A stretch of 33,494 bases of DNA from CAYUNA01 sp047629355. Lineage in GTDB: Bacteria; Bacteroidota; Bacteroidia; Chitinophagales; Saprospiraceae. Positions 1 through 8,817 of this stretch are shown here, in pieces. The first letter of the stretch is position 1. Every line of letters begins with the position of its first letter. Made by a program: the position numbers and the translations under genes. Under the pieces are notes generated by a model. It did no database searches, was not told the DNA's origin, and saw only the letters and a list, made by a program, of their open reading frames with translations. Where the stretch lies: positions 1 through 33,494 of the forward strand of contig JBLHWU010000046.1 in assembly GCA_047629355.1 (NCBI GenBank), in the 5' to 3' direction.

Positions 1-201
1 GGAGCTTTCAATTTGGCGAATGACTTTTTTGATGCATTTCCAATACTCTTTTTGCGTCAATAACTCCTGACCTAAAAAGCGGGTAATTTGGTCGTGGCTT
101 AATGCTCCGCCCAAAACTTTGGACATTTCCGTGGCTGCCGTTAGTTTAAACGACGAAATCAGGTAATCCGAATACAAGTCCAAAATGTGTGGATTTTTCA
201 T
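1..201 (-). CDS. Transposase, N-terminal fragment (runs off the window)
   Basis: The minus strand reads from an ATG at 199-201 to the window edge without a stop, giving 67 residues beginning MKNPHILDLYSDYLISSF and continuing through LSHDQITRFLGQELL. From memory, the pattern YSDYLISSF followed by SHDxITRFL is the N-terminus of DDE transposases of the IS4/IS701 type that are common in Bacteroidota. The catalytic DDE residues would lie outside the window, so intactness cannot be judged. The element's end should fall in the AT-rich stretch just right of 201, but I could not identify a terminal repeat without the other end. The family name is an inference; the open frame is seen directly. Confidence 0.6.
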   Translation of the reverse strand, partial: MKNPHILDLYSDYLISSFKLTAATEMSKVLGGALSHDQITRFLGQELLTQKEYWKCIKKVIRQIESS

Positions 202-546
202 AATACAGCTTCTTTTAGCCGAAAATTATATGTTATGAAGTTTCCCTAATAATATTTTGGTGATTTTCTAATTTTTGACCTGCGTAACATCAGTTAGTAA
301 AAGAAATTAAATAAGTCGGGTCGTAATGCTCTTTTATCTTTTCGCCTAAAGAATTCAAAAAATCTTTGCATAGCAGGGTTGCGGAATTATTTTTTCGTGT
401 TTTTTAGAAGGAAAAAGAATGTGTATAACGGACTGAATTATTTTGTTTCTTAGTGTGGGCATGGAGCGTTTCTTTCCTTGATTAATTTTCCTTTTTTATC
501 TCGTCCTTCTTTTTCAAAAACAACTATTTTCTTCACCTTAAATGCC

Positions 547-576
547 GTCAACCGTCTGCCGTTGACCGTCCAACGT
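547..576. repeat. 7-base-phased repeat block (GTCAACC type)
   Basis: The block can be read as 7-base units GTCAACC, GTCTGCC, GTTGACC, GTCCAAC followed by GTAAAA. A related block with the same GTTGACG/GTGGACG words and the same CACGTAAAA end lies at 17930-17967 between atpH and atpA. This is one of several 7-base repeat families in the window. Confidence 0.45.
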
Positions 577-631
577 AAAAATCTTTTCTCTTTCTCCAAA
601 TCTTTTCTTATCCTTACGGTTAAATTCGCAG

Positions 632-660
632 GTAGCGGATACTTTCAGAGTATCTGCTAC
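632..660. other. Hairpin upstream of the symporter gene
   Basis: GTAGCGGATACT at 632-643 pairs with AGTATCTGCTAC at 649-660 across a 5-nt loop, with one G-U pair. It lies about 60 bp before the symporter start codon. No T-tract follows on the plus strand, so it is either a leader hairpin or a repeat-derived structure. Confidence 0.4.
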
Positions 661-718
661 TTTCATCACTCCAGTTAGGGGATGAGCAAATAAAAAAACA
701 AACAAAACGAAAATACAT

Positions 719-2818
719 ATGCAACTAACTACACTCGATTGGTCTTTCATTATTGGCTTCTTCATCATCTCCCTCGCTATTGGGCTATTTGCTGCCAAAA
801 AAGCAGGAAAAAACACCTCTGAATTCTTCCTTTCTGGAAGGAATATGCCGTGGTGGTTACTGGGTATGTCAATGGTCGCAACGACTTTTTCGACCGATAC
901 ACCCAACCTCGTAACTGACCTCGTCCGTCAAAATGGCGTCGCTGGAAACTGGGTTTGGTGGGCATTTCTATTAACAGGAATGTTGACCGTTTTTATCTAT
1001 GCGAAGCTGTGGCGTCGCTCGAATGTCTTGACGGATATGGAGTTCTATGAATTGAGGTATAGCGGAAAAGGTGCGCGATTCTTGCGGGGCTTTCGGTCAG
1101 TTTATTTAGGCTTATTTTTTAATGTACTGGCGATGGCAGGCGTGTGTTTGGCAGCGATGAAAATAGGGGAAGTGATGCTTGGTTTGGATAAATACGAAAC
1201 GATTCTATCTGCCTCGTTTGTTACGGTACTTTTTAGTTCACTGGGTGGTTTTCGAGGCGTAATTTACACCGATTTTTTATTGTTTTTTACGGCGATGATT
1301 GGGGCGATTGCAGCGGCATATTTTGCGGTTTCGCACGAAAGTATTGGTGGCTTGACGGCATTGGTGCAGAATGAATCCTTGATGCCGAAAATGTCTATTC
1401 TGCCTGATTTTGACAATACGGAATTATTAATTTCTATCTTCATTATTCCACTGTCTATTCAGTGGTGGAACTCGTGGTATCCGGGCGCAGAACCAGGTGG
1501 TGGTGGCTATATTGCGCAACGAATGCTTGCCGCAAAAGATGAAACACACGCGATTAAAGCGACGTTCTTTTTCAATATTTTGCACTATGCGTTGCGACCG
1601 TGGCCTTGGATTTTGGTAGCCTTGGCTTCCTTATTAATTTTCCCGATGCAATTGTCTGACAATCAAACACCGCAAATTGTCATTGCAACAGAGACGGCGC
1701 AGATGCTACAAGATAGTGTGAGTCAAGCGGATTTTGAAATGCTGCAACAAGGGATGATAGTTGCCTTGGCTAAATTGGAAGGTAAAAATCAAAGTAGCGA
1801 GAAAGTCCTTGCTGAAAAAACAGATTTAGCTCGTTTGAATACTATTCTTAACAGCAATAAAGACGCATTGCAAATTAAGTCTTTAGCGTATGTATTTTCC
1901 AGAAAAAATAAAGATGAAGCAGCAGAAGATTGGAGCAGCCCTTTAGCAGACGAACAATTGGTTTCTTTTCAATTGGCTTACCCTAACGTTTCTGTTGATA
2001 AATTAGGGCAAGATTTGGGGTATCCTGCCATGCTGACTTTTTTGCCGAAAGGCTGGTTAGGTTTGGTATTGGCATCCTTAATTGCGGCATTTATGTCCAC
2101 TATTTCAACGCACTTAAATTGGGGCGCATCTTATCTCACCAACGATTTTTACAAAGCCACTATCAAGGAAGATGCGACGGAGAAAGAGTTGGTCGTCGTC
2201 GGTCGAATTTCAACGGTTATTTTGATGGGTTTTGCGATCTTGGTTGCCTTGTTTTTGACGAATGCCAAGCAGTTGTTTGACATTATTATCATGTTCGGGG
2301 CAGGAACGGGATTGATATTTATTTTGCGCTGGTTTTGGTGGCGGATTAATGCTTGGAGTGAAATTTCGGCGATGATTTCGTCTGGTGTGGTGTCTATTGG
2401 GATTGGTATTTTTGGCTGGTTTCCGGAAGGTCTGCCTGCTTGGTCAAAATTTCCAATGGTGGTTTTAATTACGACGATTGTTTGGGTGACGACGATGTAT
2501 TTGACGCAGCCAGATTCTAAACGAACGTTGCGCGATTTTTATAAAAAAATACAGCCCGGTGGTCCAGGTTGGCAAAAAGTGATTGAGGAAGCGAAAAATG
2601 ATGGGGAAGAAGTGATTTTATCAACCGAAAAATGGTCGGTACCGTCTGGTATTTTAGCAATGTTGCTGGGTACAATCTTGGTGTACAGCTTGCTTTTTGC
2701 GACAGGAAATTGGGTGTATCAGAAAACGGTTCCAGCGATTGTTTTGACAGGGATTTCTGTGGTTGCTGCTTTTTTATTATCGAGAGTTTGGAAGAAGATG
2801 GGGAAAGAGATATTGTGA
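719..2818 (+). CDS. Sodium:solute symporter family protein (SSS)
   Basis: This 699-residue polytopic inner-membrane protein has about 13 hydrophobic segments and should import a small solute with sodium; the substrate cannot be read from the sequence. Family marks are the N-terminal DWSFIIGFF helix, SGRNMPWWLLG at 40-50, the SLGGFRGVIYTD segment near 174-185, and the SSS signature FMSTISTHLNWGASYLTN at 458-475. A soluble, charged insert of roughly 115 residues (about 312-430) follows the LLIFPM helix, which makes the protein longer than typical members of 500-600 residues. Start: ATG at 719, the first in frame with the amphipathic N-terminus, after an AT-rich leader. It appears monocistronic, with two strong hairpins directly after its stop codon. 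Confidence 0.9.
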   Translation: MQLTTLDWSFIIGFFIISLAIGLFAAKKAGKNTSEFFLSGRNMPWWLLGMSMVATTFSTDTPNLVTDLVRQNGVAGNWVWWAFLLTGMLTVFIYAKLWRRSNVLTDMEFYELRYSGKGARFLRGFRSVYLGLFFNVLAMAGVCLAAMKIGEVMLGLDKYETILSASFVTVLFSSLGGFRGVIYTDFLLFFTAMIGAIAAAYFAVSHESIGGLTALVQNESLMPKMSILPDFDNTELLISIFIIPLSIQWWNSWYPGAEPGGGGYIAQRMLAAKDETHAIKATFFFNILHYALRPWPWILVALASLLIFPMQLSDNQTPQIVIATETAQMLQDSVSQADFEMLQQGMIVALAKLEGKNQSSEKVLAEKTDLARLNTILNSNKDALQIKSLAYVFSRKNKDEAAEDWSSPLADEQLVSFQLAYPNVSVDKLGQDLGYPAMLTFLPKGWLGLVLASLIAAFMSTISTHLNWGASYLTNDFYKATIKEDATEKELVVVGRISTVILMGFAILVALFLTNAKQLFDIIIMFGAGTGLIFILRWFWWRINAWSEISAMISSGVVSIGIGIFGWFPEGLPAWSKFPMVVLITTIVWVTTMYLTQPDSKRTLRDFYKKIQPGGPGWQKVIEEAKNDGEEVILSTEKWSVPSGILAMLLGTILVYSLLFATGNWVYQKTVPAIVLTGISVVAAFLLSRVWKKMGKEIL

Positions 2819-2848
2819 TTTCTATATTATTACAGATGAATTTAGTAG

Positions 2849-2905
2849 AGGGAGTTTGAGGGATAAAAGTGGTTTTGCAAAACACTTTTATCCCTCAAAC
2901 TCCCT
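2849..2905. terminator. GAGGGA-type hairpin downstream of the symporter
   Basis: A perfect 23-bp inverted repeat (2849-2871 with 2883-2905) surrounds an inner GTTTTGCAAAAC palindrome. It begins 31 bp after the symporter stop and likely ends that transcript, although it lacks a clean U-tract. The core words GAGGGATAAAA/TTTTATCCCTC link it to similar hairpins near 6922, 8601 and 26175. Confidence 0.6.
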
Positions 2906-2906
2906 T

Positions 2907-2996
2907 TAGGAACGCGAATTCAATAAATGCGGATTCTTGGGAGTTAGAACAAAATCTCCCTCCCAAGAATCTGCATTTATTGAATTCGCGTTCCTA
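2907..2996. repeat. Long inverted repeat, 36-bp arms
   Basis: Arms at 2907-2942 and 2961-2996 match at 35 of 36 positions by hand count, around an 18-nt spacer. The arms contain GAATTCAATAAATGC. The structure abuts the preceding hairpin with one base between them, so the RNA could form two stacked hairpins. It could be a transposon-derived palindrome or a second terminator. Confidence 0.6.
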
Positions 2997-3499
2997 AGTA
3001 GTTAGTCACAACCAATCTGAAAAATCTGTTGAGTTTTCAGCATTGAAGGAAAATTATTTTCGCACGTGCAAAGAACTATCAAAAACACTGTTTTAACAGA
3101 TTTGGAACAGGTAAAATCCTTAATGTCAAAAACTTCTCATTCAAAAGGGTTACCTGTCGAAGTAAGAATTGTTAGAAAACAATATCTTCTCAAACAGCGG
3201 TCTAAAAAAAAATGACATCAATGAAAAGAAAATTTTGAGGCATCCCAATTTATCTCTATTTTCTTATACTGTTTTACCATAATGGCCCATTTTATTTAAT
3301 TCCTTTCACAAAGATACGACGTTTTAATATTTTTTAAACAACTTTCGAAATATTGTCTGATTAATAGGGGGCCAGACCAACTTAATTATTTTTTATTGGG
3401 TTTAACTAAAAAAAAAATGCCTAACTTCATTTAACAAAATTTGCTCAACGAAGTAAGTTGTGAAAACAAAAAAAGCACACTCAATTAATAAAGTAAAAT
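2997..3499. other. Intergenic region with a short open frame
   Basis: The stretch is AT-rich. A plus-strand frame is open from 3033 to the stop at 3213-3215 (60 codons; a GTG at 3066 would give 49 residues). Its lysine/arginine-rich end reads VEVRIVRKQYLLKQRSKKK. It has no ATG near its beginning and looks like the 3' remnant of a basic protein, perhaps a transposase, but I do not recognise it. The rest, 3216-3499, holds the leader of the next gene; CAAAGATA at about 3308-3315 would be a -7 box only for the minus strand. Confidence 0.4.
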
Positions 3500-4402
3500 A
3501 TGAAAACAGTCACGTTCTTACTCGCATTTTTTCCTACAATGTTATTTGCCCAACAAGACTGGCCAGTGGTCGGTGCTAAATGGGTACAAAACGAAGAGCA
3601 TTATTATGACCCAATGTATGAATATTACATTTTAGAATGCACTGGAGATACGGTAATCAATAATGTAAATTATCGGGTGGTTTCTGACCCATATTATAGT
3701 AGCTATTATTTTATTCATCAAGATGAAGAAAAATTTTATTTACTGTTGGAAGATTCTTTACGCCTCATTTATGATTTTGGCGTAGCAACAGGAGACAGCG
3801 TAATTTTTGAGTTATTGAACAGAGACGCAACTCCCGAAATCATTCCCATAGATTATGTAGTTGATTCCGTAACGCAGATTGTGATAAATGGTATTGAACT
3901 AAAAAAAGTTTATAGTCATGAATCTGGCTTTGATAACGATGATTTTCATCAGTACAATTATACCGAACGGATGGGTTATACTCGAAAAATAATACAAGAC
4001 CGTGCGACGTTGACTAATGTTCCAGAAGCTGATTTCAGTTGGTTGCGTTGTTATATGGATGACGAGATAGAATTTTATTCTCAAAAATTTGAGGGGTCTG
4101 GTTTGGATGATTGCTTTGCCACTATGCTGCCAAATGCAACGGACGAAGAATTTTTGGATTCAGAAATTTCGATATTTCAAAATCCAGTTTTAGAAGTGTT
4201 AGACTTATCTGTCAATTTCGATATTTCAAAAACGTTGGATTATCAAATTTTTGATGCTATTGGAAATAATATAACTGCTGGAAAAATAGCGATCTGGAAT
4301 GGAATAACAACAATAAACGTATCTGATTTTTCTAAAGGCATGTACTTTTTATACGTTTTCAATGAAGAAAAGAAAAAGTCTTTAAAATTTGTAAAAAACT
4401 AA
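3500..4402 (+). CDS. Secreted protein with T9SS type A sorting tail
   Basis: The 300-residue product begins with a classical signal peptide (MKTVTFLLAFFPTMLFAQ, cleavage after the AQ pair). The middle (about 20-215) is rich in Tyr, Asp and Glu and reads as a beta-rich domain I do not recognise. The last 80 residues form a type A T9SS sorting domain (Por secretion tail): an xNPVLEVLDL strand, YQIFDAIGNNI, and the KGMYFLYV and KSLKFVKN end strands. The protein should cross the inner membrane by Sec, cross the outer membrane by T9SS and be released or anchored on the surface. It is convergent with the next gene, with a shared terminator between them. Function is unknown beyond export. Confidence 0.85.
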   Translation: MKTVTFLLAFFPTMLFAQQDWPVVGAKWVQNEEHYYDPMYEYYILECTGDTVINNVNYRVVSDPYYSSYYFIHQDEEKFYLLLEDSLRLIYDFGVATGDSVIFELLNRDATPEIIPIDYVVDSVTQIVINGIELKKVYSHESGFDNDDFHQYNYTERMGYTRKIIQDRATLTNVPEADFSWLRCYMDDEIEFYSQKFEGSGLDDCFATMLPNATDEEFLDSEISIFQNPVLEVLDLSVNFDISKTLDYQIFDAIGNNITAGKIAIWNGITTINVSDFSKGMYFLYVFNEEKKKSLKFVKN

Positions 4403-4432
4403 GGATTATAGCAGTAAAAAGAGCGCCTTTAA

Positions 4433-4463
4433 AGTAGGGGGTACTTTTTCAGTACCCCCTACT
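4433..4463. terminator. Bidirectional terminator between convergent genes
   Basis: A perfect 13-bp inverted repeat, AGTAGGGGGTACT / AGTACCCCCTACT, encloses a 5-nt TTTTC loop and sits between the stop codons of the two convergent genes (4402 and 4470). Confidence 0.75.
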
Positions 4464-4469
4464 AAAACG

Positions 4470-6830
4470 TTATTTCAACAACATCACACTCCCTTCCAAT
4501 ATTAAAACTTCCTTATCCCAAAATAGTACTTTTGCAAAATAAGTATAAACGCCCGTTTCCATCGCTTTTCCTCTCGAAGTGCCATCCCAACCTAAATTTG
4601 GGTCGTTCGGCAGAAACTCTTTTTGCTGAAAAAGCATGCCACCCCAACGGTCAAAAATGACTAATTCTTCAATCATCATCACATTTCGAGGTTTACCAAA
4701 AACGGTAAAAAAGTCATTGATACCATCCAGATTGGGAGAAAACACATTGGGAACGAATGCTTTACGCACCACAATCGTCCCAATATCAATAGAGTCTGAC
4801 CGCACACAGCCATCTTCTGAAGTAACTGTGAGTTCGTAACTGGCAGAAAACATCGGGAATGATTCGGTGTTCAAACAAGTGTCGCACGTTAGTAGTTCAG
4901 TAGAGTTCCAAACGGTACTTTGAATGGAAATTGGATTAACAACAGGTCTCAGTTCCGCCTCACAACCCAATTCCACCTCAAACGGTTCACCCGTGTCAAT
5001 TATTGGAATTTCGACATCACTTAACGAACCCGTCAACTCACCCGTACAGCCATTTGCATCCGTAATTTCAAGCGTATATTCGCCCGCTTCCAAGTTTTCA
5101 AAAACGAGATTTGAGCCATTGGATAGACCATCTAAAGCATAAGTGAACGGTGGAATGCCGCCAGTATTAGAGTTAATGGTAATAAAACCCGTATTCAAAG
5201 CATCGCAATTGGCATCGGTAAAAGTAGCTGATAAAGTTAAGGAATCTGGCGCATTGAGAACCGTTTCGCCGATTAATTCACAGCCGACTGCGTCCGTAAT
5301 CGTGACGGTATAAGTGGTGTTGGCCGATAGGTTGTCAATCGTAGCAGTCGTCTGTCCTTCCTCCCACAAGTAAGTGTACGGCGCAACCCCACCCATTTGT
5401 GTGACCATCACCATGCCGTCGCTACCTGTTGCACAGGAAACATTGAAGCCATTATAATCCGATGGCACAAAATCTAAAGTCAACAACGGCGGTTCGGTTA
5501 CTTCCGAAATGATGACGCCGACATTTCCAAAAGTATCTTCAATCGTTATTAAATACGTACCATTTGGAATATTATTAATGTTGTTAATTTCGCCCAAAGT
5601 GGAAATGTTACCATTGCCAGAATGCGTTGCATTTAAATTTTCATAAGCATAAGTAAACGGCGGTGTGCCATTATCAACTTGAAAATCAATCATACCCGTC
5701 GCTGCTCCAAAACAAATCGCAGGCGTAGGAAAATCAGTCCCTTCAATATTACATTGAATCACAAAAAGGTCGAGATTAACAACGCTATCACATTCAAAAA
5801 TAGAGATTAACAATACTTCATAAAGTCCCGTTGCCGTAAATGGATTTGTACCAACAAATAGCGTATCGCCGTCGCAAATATTCGCTTGAACGTCCAATAT
5901 TGGCGTTATCAATTGTTCCAATTCCGCCGTAATGATACTGTCGCAACCAAATTGATTTTGTAAAGTAAATTCATAAAAGCCTGTTTCACAAATCAACGCT
6001 CCACCGACTTCATAACAATCATTTGCACAAAAAACATCGTCAATCTCTGTCAAATTTGGACCTTTCACCGCAAGCGTTCGGCAAGTTGGTGGTGCATCAT
6101 CACAAGCATTTTTAGAAGTAACACAAAGAATATAAGTGCCTTCGGTATCAAAAGTATAGTCAATTGTTGAATTATTGATGTTCAAATTTTCGCCATTTAA
6201 GGTCCATTCAAAATCTGCTGCACCAACTGGGAAATCAACGGAATATTGCAATGGATTGTCAATACAAACCAGGCTGTCTCCTAAGATTTCGCCTGATTCT
6301 TCCAAAGCATTGACCTCAGTCGTTCCATTTAAAACGGTGAATGTCCAGTCGCAAATCGAACCTGCACTACCATCCATTACGATGTAATAATGCTGCCCAA
6401 TGGTCAGTGGCGTCGTGGTGTTGAAAACAAAGGCATCGCCATTTCCCAAATCCATTTTACACTCGGTAATCGGTGTGAAATTTTGACAATCCAAACTCTC
6501 AAAAAAGCCAATATCAAGACTGAAAAAATTGACTTGTCCCGCCGTACAATTGGATACATCAATCTGAATACTCAAACTTGTACTACCCGCAATGAAGGCA
6601 ATAAAGTGCATGTCATTCGGCGTACTACAAAAGTCGTTACCTAGACTTTGACCACCGTCTTGGAGGTCGTTTGTACCTGTGTAGCCATTGATGTCACAGA
6701 TGACACAAGCGTCTGCACAATTGTTGGCCATGATAGGTATAGCGCCACAAGGGGCAGGTTGAGACCAAGCGGAAAAGGCAATCAAATTCAAGATGAAAAG
6801 GACTAAAGTTTTTGTTGATAAATTATTCAT
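4470..6830 (-). CDS. SprB-repeat surface protein with T9SS type B (CHU_C) tail
   Basis: From the ATG at 6828-6830 the product is 786 residues; this start puts a clear signal peptide (MNNLSTKTLVLFILNLIAFS) at the N-terminus, whereas the upstream in-frame start at 6887 would add 19 charged residues. After cleavage comes a cysteine-rich domain of the kind common at the front of Saprospiria adhesins, then a PKD-like segment (FEWTLNGENL), then three SprB-like repeats recognisable from PPFTYAYENL, APYTYLWEEG and PPFTYALDGL, each closing with a phrase such as YTLEITDANGC. The end (AFVPNVFSPNLDGINDFF, FDRWGGMLF, GVYTYFAKV) is the gliding-motility CHU_C / type B sorting domain. The protein is likely a T9SS-exported surface or gliding/adhesion protein. 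Its 60-bp leader repeat (6869-6928) is shared with 27282-27341. Confidence 0.88.
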   Translation of the reverse strand: MNNLSTKTLVLFILNLIAFSAWSQPAPCGAIPIMANNCADACVICDINGYTGTNDLQDGGQSLGNDFCSTPNDMHFIAFIAGSTSLSIQIDVSNCTAGQVNFFSLDIGFFESLDCQNFTPITECKMDLGNGDAFVFNTTTPLTIGQHYYIVMDGSAGSICDWTFTVLNGTTEVNALEESGEILGDSLVCIDNPLQYSVDFPVGAADFEWTLNGENLNINNSTIDYTFDTEGTYILCVTSKNACDDAPPTCRTLAVKGPNLTEIDDVFCANDCYEVGGALICETGFYEFTLQNQFGCDSIITAELEQLITPILDVQANICDGDTLFVGTNPFTATGLYEVLLISIFECDSVVNLDLFVIQCNIEGTDFPTPAICFGAATGMIDFQVDNGTPPFTYAYENLNATHSGNGNISTLGEINNINNIPNGTYLITIEDTFGNVGVIISEVTEPPLLTLDFVPSDYNGFNVSCATGSDGMVMVTQMGGVAPYTYLWEEGQTTATIDNLSANTTYTVTITDAVGCELIGETVLNAPDSLTLSATFTDANCDALNTGFITINSNTGGIPPFTYALDGLSNGSNLVFENLEAGEYTLEITDANGCTGELTGSLSDVEIPIIDTGEPFEVELGCEAELRPVVNPISIQSTVWNSTELLTCDTCLNTESFPMFSASYELTVTSEDGCVRSDSIDIGTIVVRKAFVPNVFSPNLDGINDFFTVFGKPRNVMMIEELVIFDRWGGMLFQQKEFLPNDPNLGWDGTSRGKAMETGVYTYFAKVLFWDKEVLILEGSVMLLK

Positions 6831-6868
6831 AAGCGGTATTTTACCATTAGTTTGGGTTTTAAATTTAT

Positions 6869-6928
6869 GGTTCTTTGACAAAGCCAATAAAACCCAAGTT
6901 TATTCTTGTTTTATAAAGGGGTTTTGAG
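6869..6928. repeat. Dispersed 60-bp repeat, copy 1
   Basis: This stretch matches 27282-27341 at 52 of 60 positions by hand count, including an uninterrupted AAGTTTATTCTTGTTTTATAA core. In both places it runs into a GAG... segment; here an intact GAGGGA hairpin follows. It lies in the 5' leader of the SprB-repeat gene. Confidence 0.65.
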
Positions 6929-6966
6929 GGAGAAAAATGGTTTTAAAACTGTTTTCTCCCTCAAAA
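6922..6966 (-). terminator. GAGGGA-type terminator hairpin after the cotH-like gene
   Basis: A perfect 15-bp inverted repeat TTTTGAGGGAGAAAA / TTTTCTCCCTCAAAA (6922-6936 with 6952-6966) lies 63 bp after the stop codon of the CotH-kinase gene on the minus strand. It belongs to the same family as 2849, 8601 and 26175. Confidence 0.6.
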
Positions 6967-7029
6967 TTCCTTTTTTTGCACCAGATTTAAGAGTCTGAGT
7001 TTAATTAATTCGCATTGCTTAATGTAGAA

Positions 7030-8445
7030 TTAATTATCTCTCGCAAAGTTAAGCTGACTTTTCAAATTTTGCACGGCATTCTCCCATTCTGACAAAGAGA
7101 TTGCATCATTATGGGTATCGGCGGCTTCGATAGTTGCTTCGTGGATTTGCTCTGACCAAGCGTCCAATAGTTCGTCGGTTTGCGTTTCAGACATTGGACC
7201 GTTGATTAAGGCGGCTTTTTTGTCCTCAAATTCTTGGGTGAAAGTTGTCCAACCGCCCGTCAATTTATCGCACTTCGCTGACCACTGTTGCAGTCCCCAA
7301 AATCCATGACTAAACGGTTCGCAATTATTAGAACTCTCGCCCCAAGCATCCGCAATCGGCGTGACAGGATTGGCTTGGAAAATGATGTTGTCAAAAGCAT
7401 TGTCTAAATCCCAAGGAATGAGGTGCAATTCTTCTGAGGTCGGCTCTTCATACCAATAAAAATTGTGGCTGCTACAACCATTATTGCCATTGCAATACCA
7501 ATGAAATGGTCCATCGTCATGCCGAATCGTTCTATCGACGGCGATGTAAGACATGATTTCATCAATATCCATAGACTGTTGGATGATGTTTGGAATATTT
7601 TCTTGCGGTGCATTCGCGATACTTTCCGCAAAGTTCTTAATAATATCCACCGATGGATTCTCGTCTTCATTCGTTTTCAAACCATCTAAGTAAGTCTGTT
7701 TATTGTGGGCGTTTCCATTCATGTTTAGTGGCCAAACTTCCTTGTACAAATTGCCTTCATCATCGTCAAAATTGTATTTTACAAAATGCCCATCCACTTG
7801 TTCGACTAAGGAAAAAAGCCCTGAATAATTGCTGTTTATCATCAACTTCGCATGAACGGCACGCGGACCAGGCACACCCATTTTTCTAAATAACCAATAG
7901 CCCAAACGGTCGTGAAGTTGAGACGCGTCGTTGTTTTGAGAATGAAATTGCAGTTTTTTGAGTTTATAAAATTTCTCCGCTCGTCCTTCCCAATTTATTT
8001 TTACTTTCATCGATAATTTAGTACAAGTTTTAAAACCCGAAGGATTCGCAAAATCACCTCCAGAAAGACAATTGACATAAGCCCCAATCGACCCTTTATA
8101 CCGCACGCCAACGGGACTAATTGTATCGCCTTCAAAAATCAACATGCCCTCTACATATTCCTCCGCTGCGGGGTCTGCATCTAAAATGGCCAAGTCATCT
8201 TCTGGAATGATTAATTCAAAAGTATGCAGCACTTCTTGGTCAAAAATATAGTCAGAATCTTCGTTCAAATATTTTTCATTCCCTGTCGGAACGATGGTCG
8301 GTAGCCCTGTATTGGTCACTGGATTGCTGCCACCGCCGCTACCAGTATTTGGATTTGTGCCTGTGCCTGCCATTTCATCTTTTTTACATTGGCTGAAAAG
8401 AAAGAGAGATAGGACGAGGAATAAGGTTAGTTTTTTTGTGTACAT
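7030..8445 (-). CDS. CotH kinase family lipoprotein
   Basis: From the ATG at 8443-8445 the product is 471 residues starting with a lipoprotein signal (MYTKKLTLFLVLSLFLF) and a lipobox ending SQC followed by KKDE; the in-frame start at 8508 would bury this signal. A Gly/Ser/Thr/Asn-rich linker follows. The body matches the CotH family of atypical secreted protein kinases: the glycine-rich GVRYKGSIGAY segment, a KLKKLQFHSQ strand, SGLFSLVEQVD, and HNFYWYEEP followed by LHLIPWDLDNAFDN, whose DxD-type acidic residues bind metal in the family. It should be a membrane-anchored periplasmic or surface protein; in spore formers CotH phosphorylates coat proteins, but the substrate here is unknown. It is likely its own transcription unit, with a possible -7 box about 60 bp upstream and a hairpin downstream. 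Confidence 0.88.
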   Translation of the reverse strand: MYTKKLTLFLVLSLFLFSQCKKDEMAGTGTNPNTGSGGGSNPVTNTGLPTIVPTGNEKYLNEDSDYIFDQEVLHTFELIIPEDDLAILDADPAAEEYVEGMLIFEGDTISPVGVRYKGSIGAYVNCLSGGDFANPSGFKTCTKLSMKVKINWEGRAEKFYKLKKLQFHSQNNDASQLHDRLGYWLFRKMGVPGPRAVHAKLMINSNYSGLFSLVEQVDGHFVKYNFDDDEGNLYKEVWPLNMNGNAHNKQTYLDGLKTNEDENPSVDIIKNFAESIANAPQENIPNIIQQSMDIDEIMSYIAVDRTIRHDDGPFHWYCNGNNGCSSHNFYWYEEPTSEELHLIPWDLDNAFDNIIFQANPVTPIADAWGESSNNCEPFSHGFWGLQQWSAKCDKLTGGWTTFTQEFEDKKAALINGPMSETQTDELLDAWSEQIHEATIEAADTHNDAISLSEWENAVQNLKSQLNFARDN

Positions 8446-8505
8446 GATTGGCTGATTTTTTAAAAAATGGAAGAGGTGTTTTTTAAAGTAGAGATAATTG
8501 GAGGA

Positions 8506-8513
8506 CAAATTTA
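8506..8513 (-). promoter_or_regulatory. Possible -7 box (TAAATTTG) for the cotH-like gene
   Basis: The minus strand reads TAAATTTG here, matching the Bacteroidota TAnnTTTG consensus, 61 bp upstream of the start codon. No TTG is well placed 19-21 bp further upstream, so support is partial. Confidence 0.3.
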
Positions 8514-8600
8514 AAGAATAAAAATTTAAACTCCTGGCACAACTTTTTTAACACATAGTAGACTGTACATTAAATAAATTATTGTTTTCACAAATGGAGT

Positions 8601-8644
8601 TTGAGGGAGAAAAGCGGTTTCTAAAAACCGTTTTTCTCCCTCAA
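8601..8644 (-). terminator. GAGGGA-type hairpin
   Basis: The arms at 8601-8620 and 8625-8644 pair with one G-U (core TTGAGGGAGAAAA / TTTTTCTCCCTCAA). It sits between ccmC, whose stop is at 8818 on the same minus strand, and the cotH-like gene, and may terminate the ccm transcript. Confidence 0.5.
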
Positions 8645-8721
8645 GAATCCACGCTGCGTTGCCGCAGGCAACGCGCACTATATTTTTTGAAGCTCGAAAA
8701 TTTTATGATTTTCTCGCTTTT
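8601..8721. repeat. Composite three-hairpin repeat, copy 1
   Basis: Behind the GAGGGA hairpin lies a GC-rich hairpin (GCGTTGCC-GCA-GGCAACGC, 8656-8674). A third segment, containing TTTTTTGAAGCTCGAAAAT and ATTTTCTCGCTT, comes next. The same three parts occur in the same order, inverted, at 23503-23617. The second hairpin's theme recurs in decayed form after the GAGGGA hairpins at 26175 and near 27341. This indicates a repeated, perhaps mobile, composite element rather than independent terminators. Confidence 0.6.
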
Positions 8722-8817
8722 CAAATTTAAAACAAACTTACTTTACACAGCATTCAATATAAAAAAAGTAAACCAGCGACCCGCCAATTTGCTTTTTTTA
8801 TTATTGAAAACCCTCTT

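Larger units (their letters stand above)
202..718. other. Intergenic region between transposase and symporter
   Basis: This 517-bp AT-rich stretch has no convincing coding frame. A 66-residue plus-strand frame at 478-678 overlaps repeat sequence and resembles no family, so I did not call it. The stretch should include the outer end of the left transposable element, the 7-base repeat block at 547-576 and the hairpin at 632-660. It must also hold the promoter of the symporter gene, but I see no clear TTG/TAnnTTTG pair. Confidence 0.6.

Noticed and set aside
538..906. 122-residue minus-strand frame over the symporter start
   Set aside because: It overlaps the symporter gene and its leader on the opposite strand and has no recognisable domain; it is a shadow frame.
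3308..3315. Promoter for the minus strand (CAAAGATA)
   Set aside because: The -7-like box reads toward the symporter's 3' end, where no minus-strand gene exists; probably chance or a relic.
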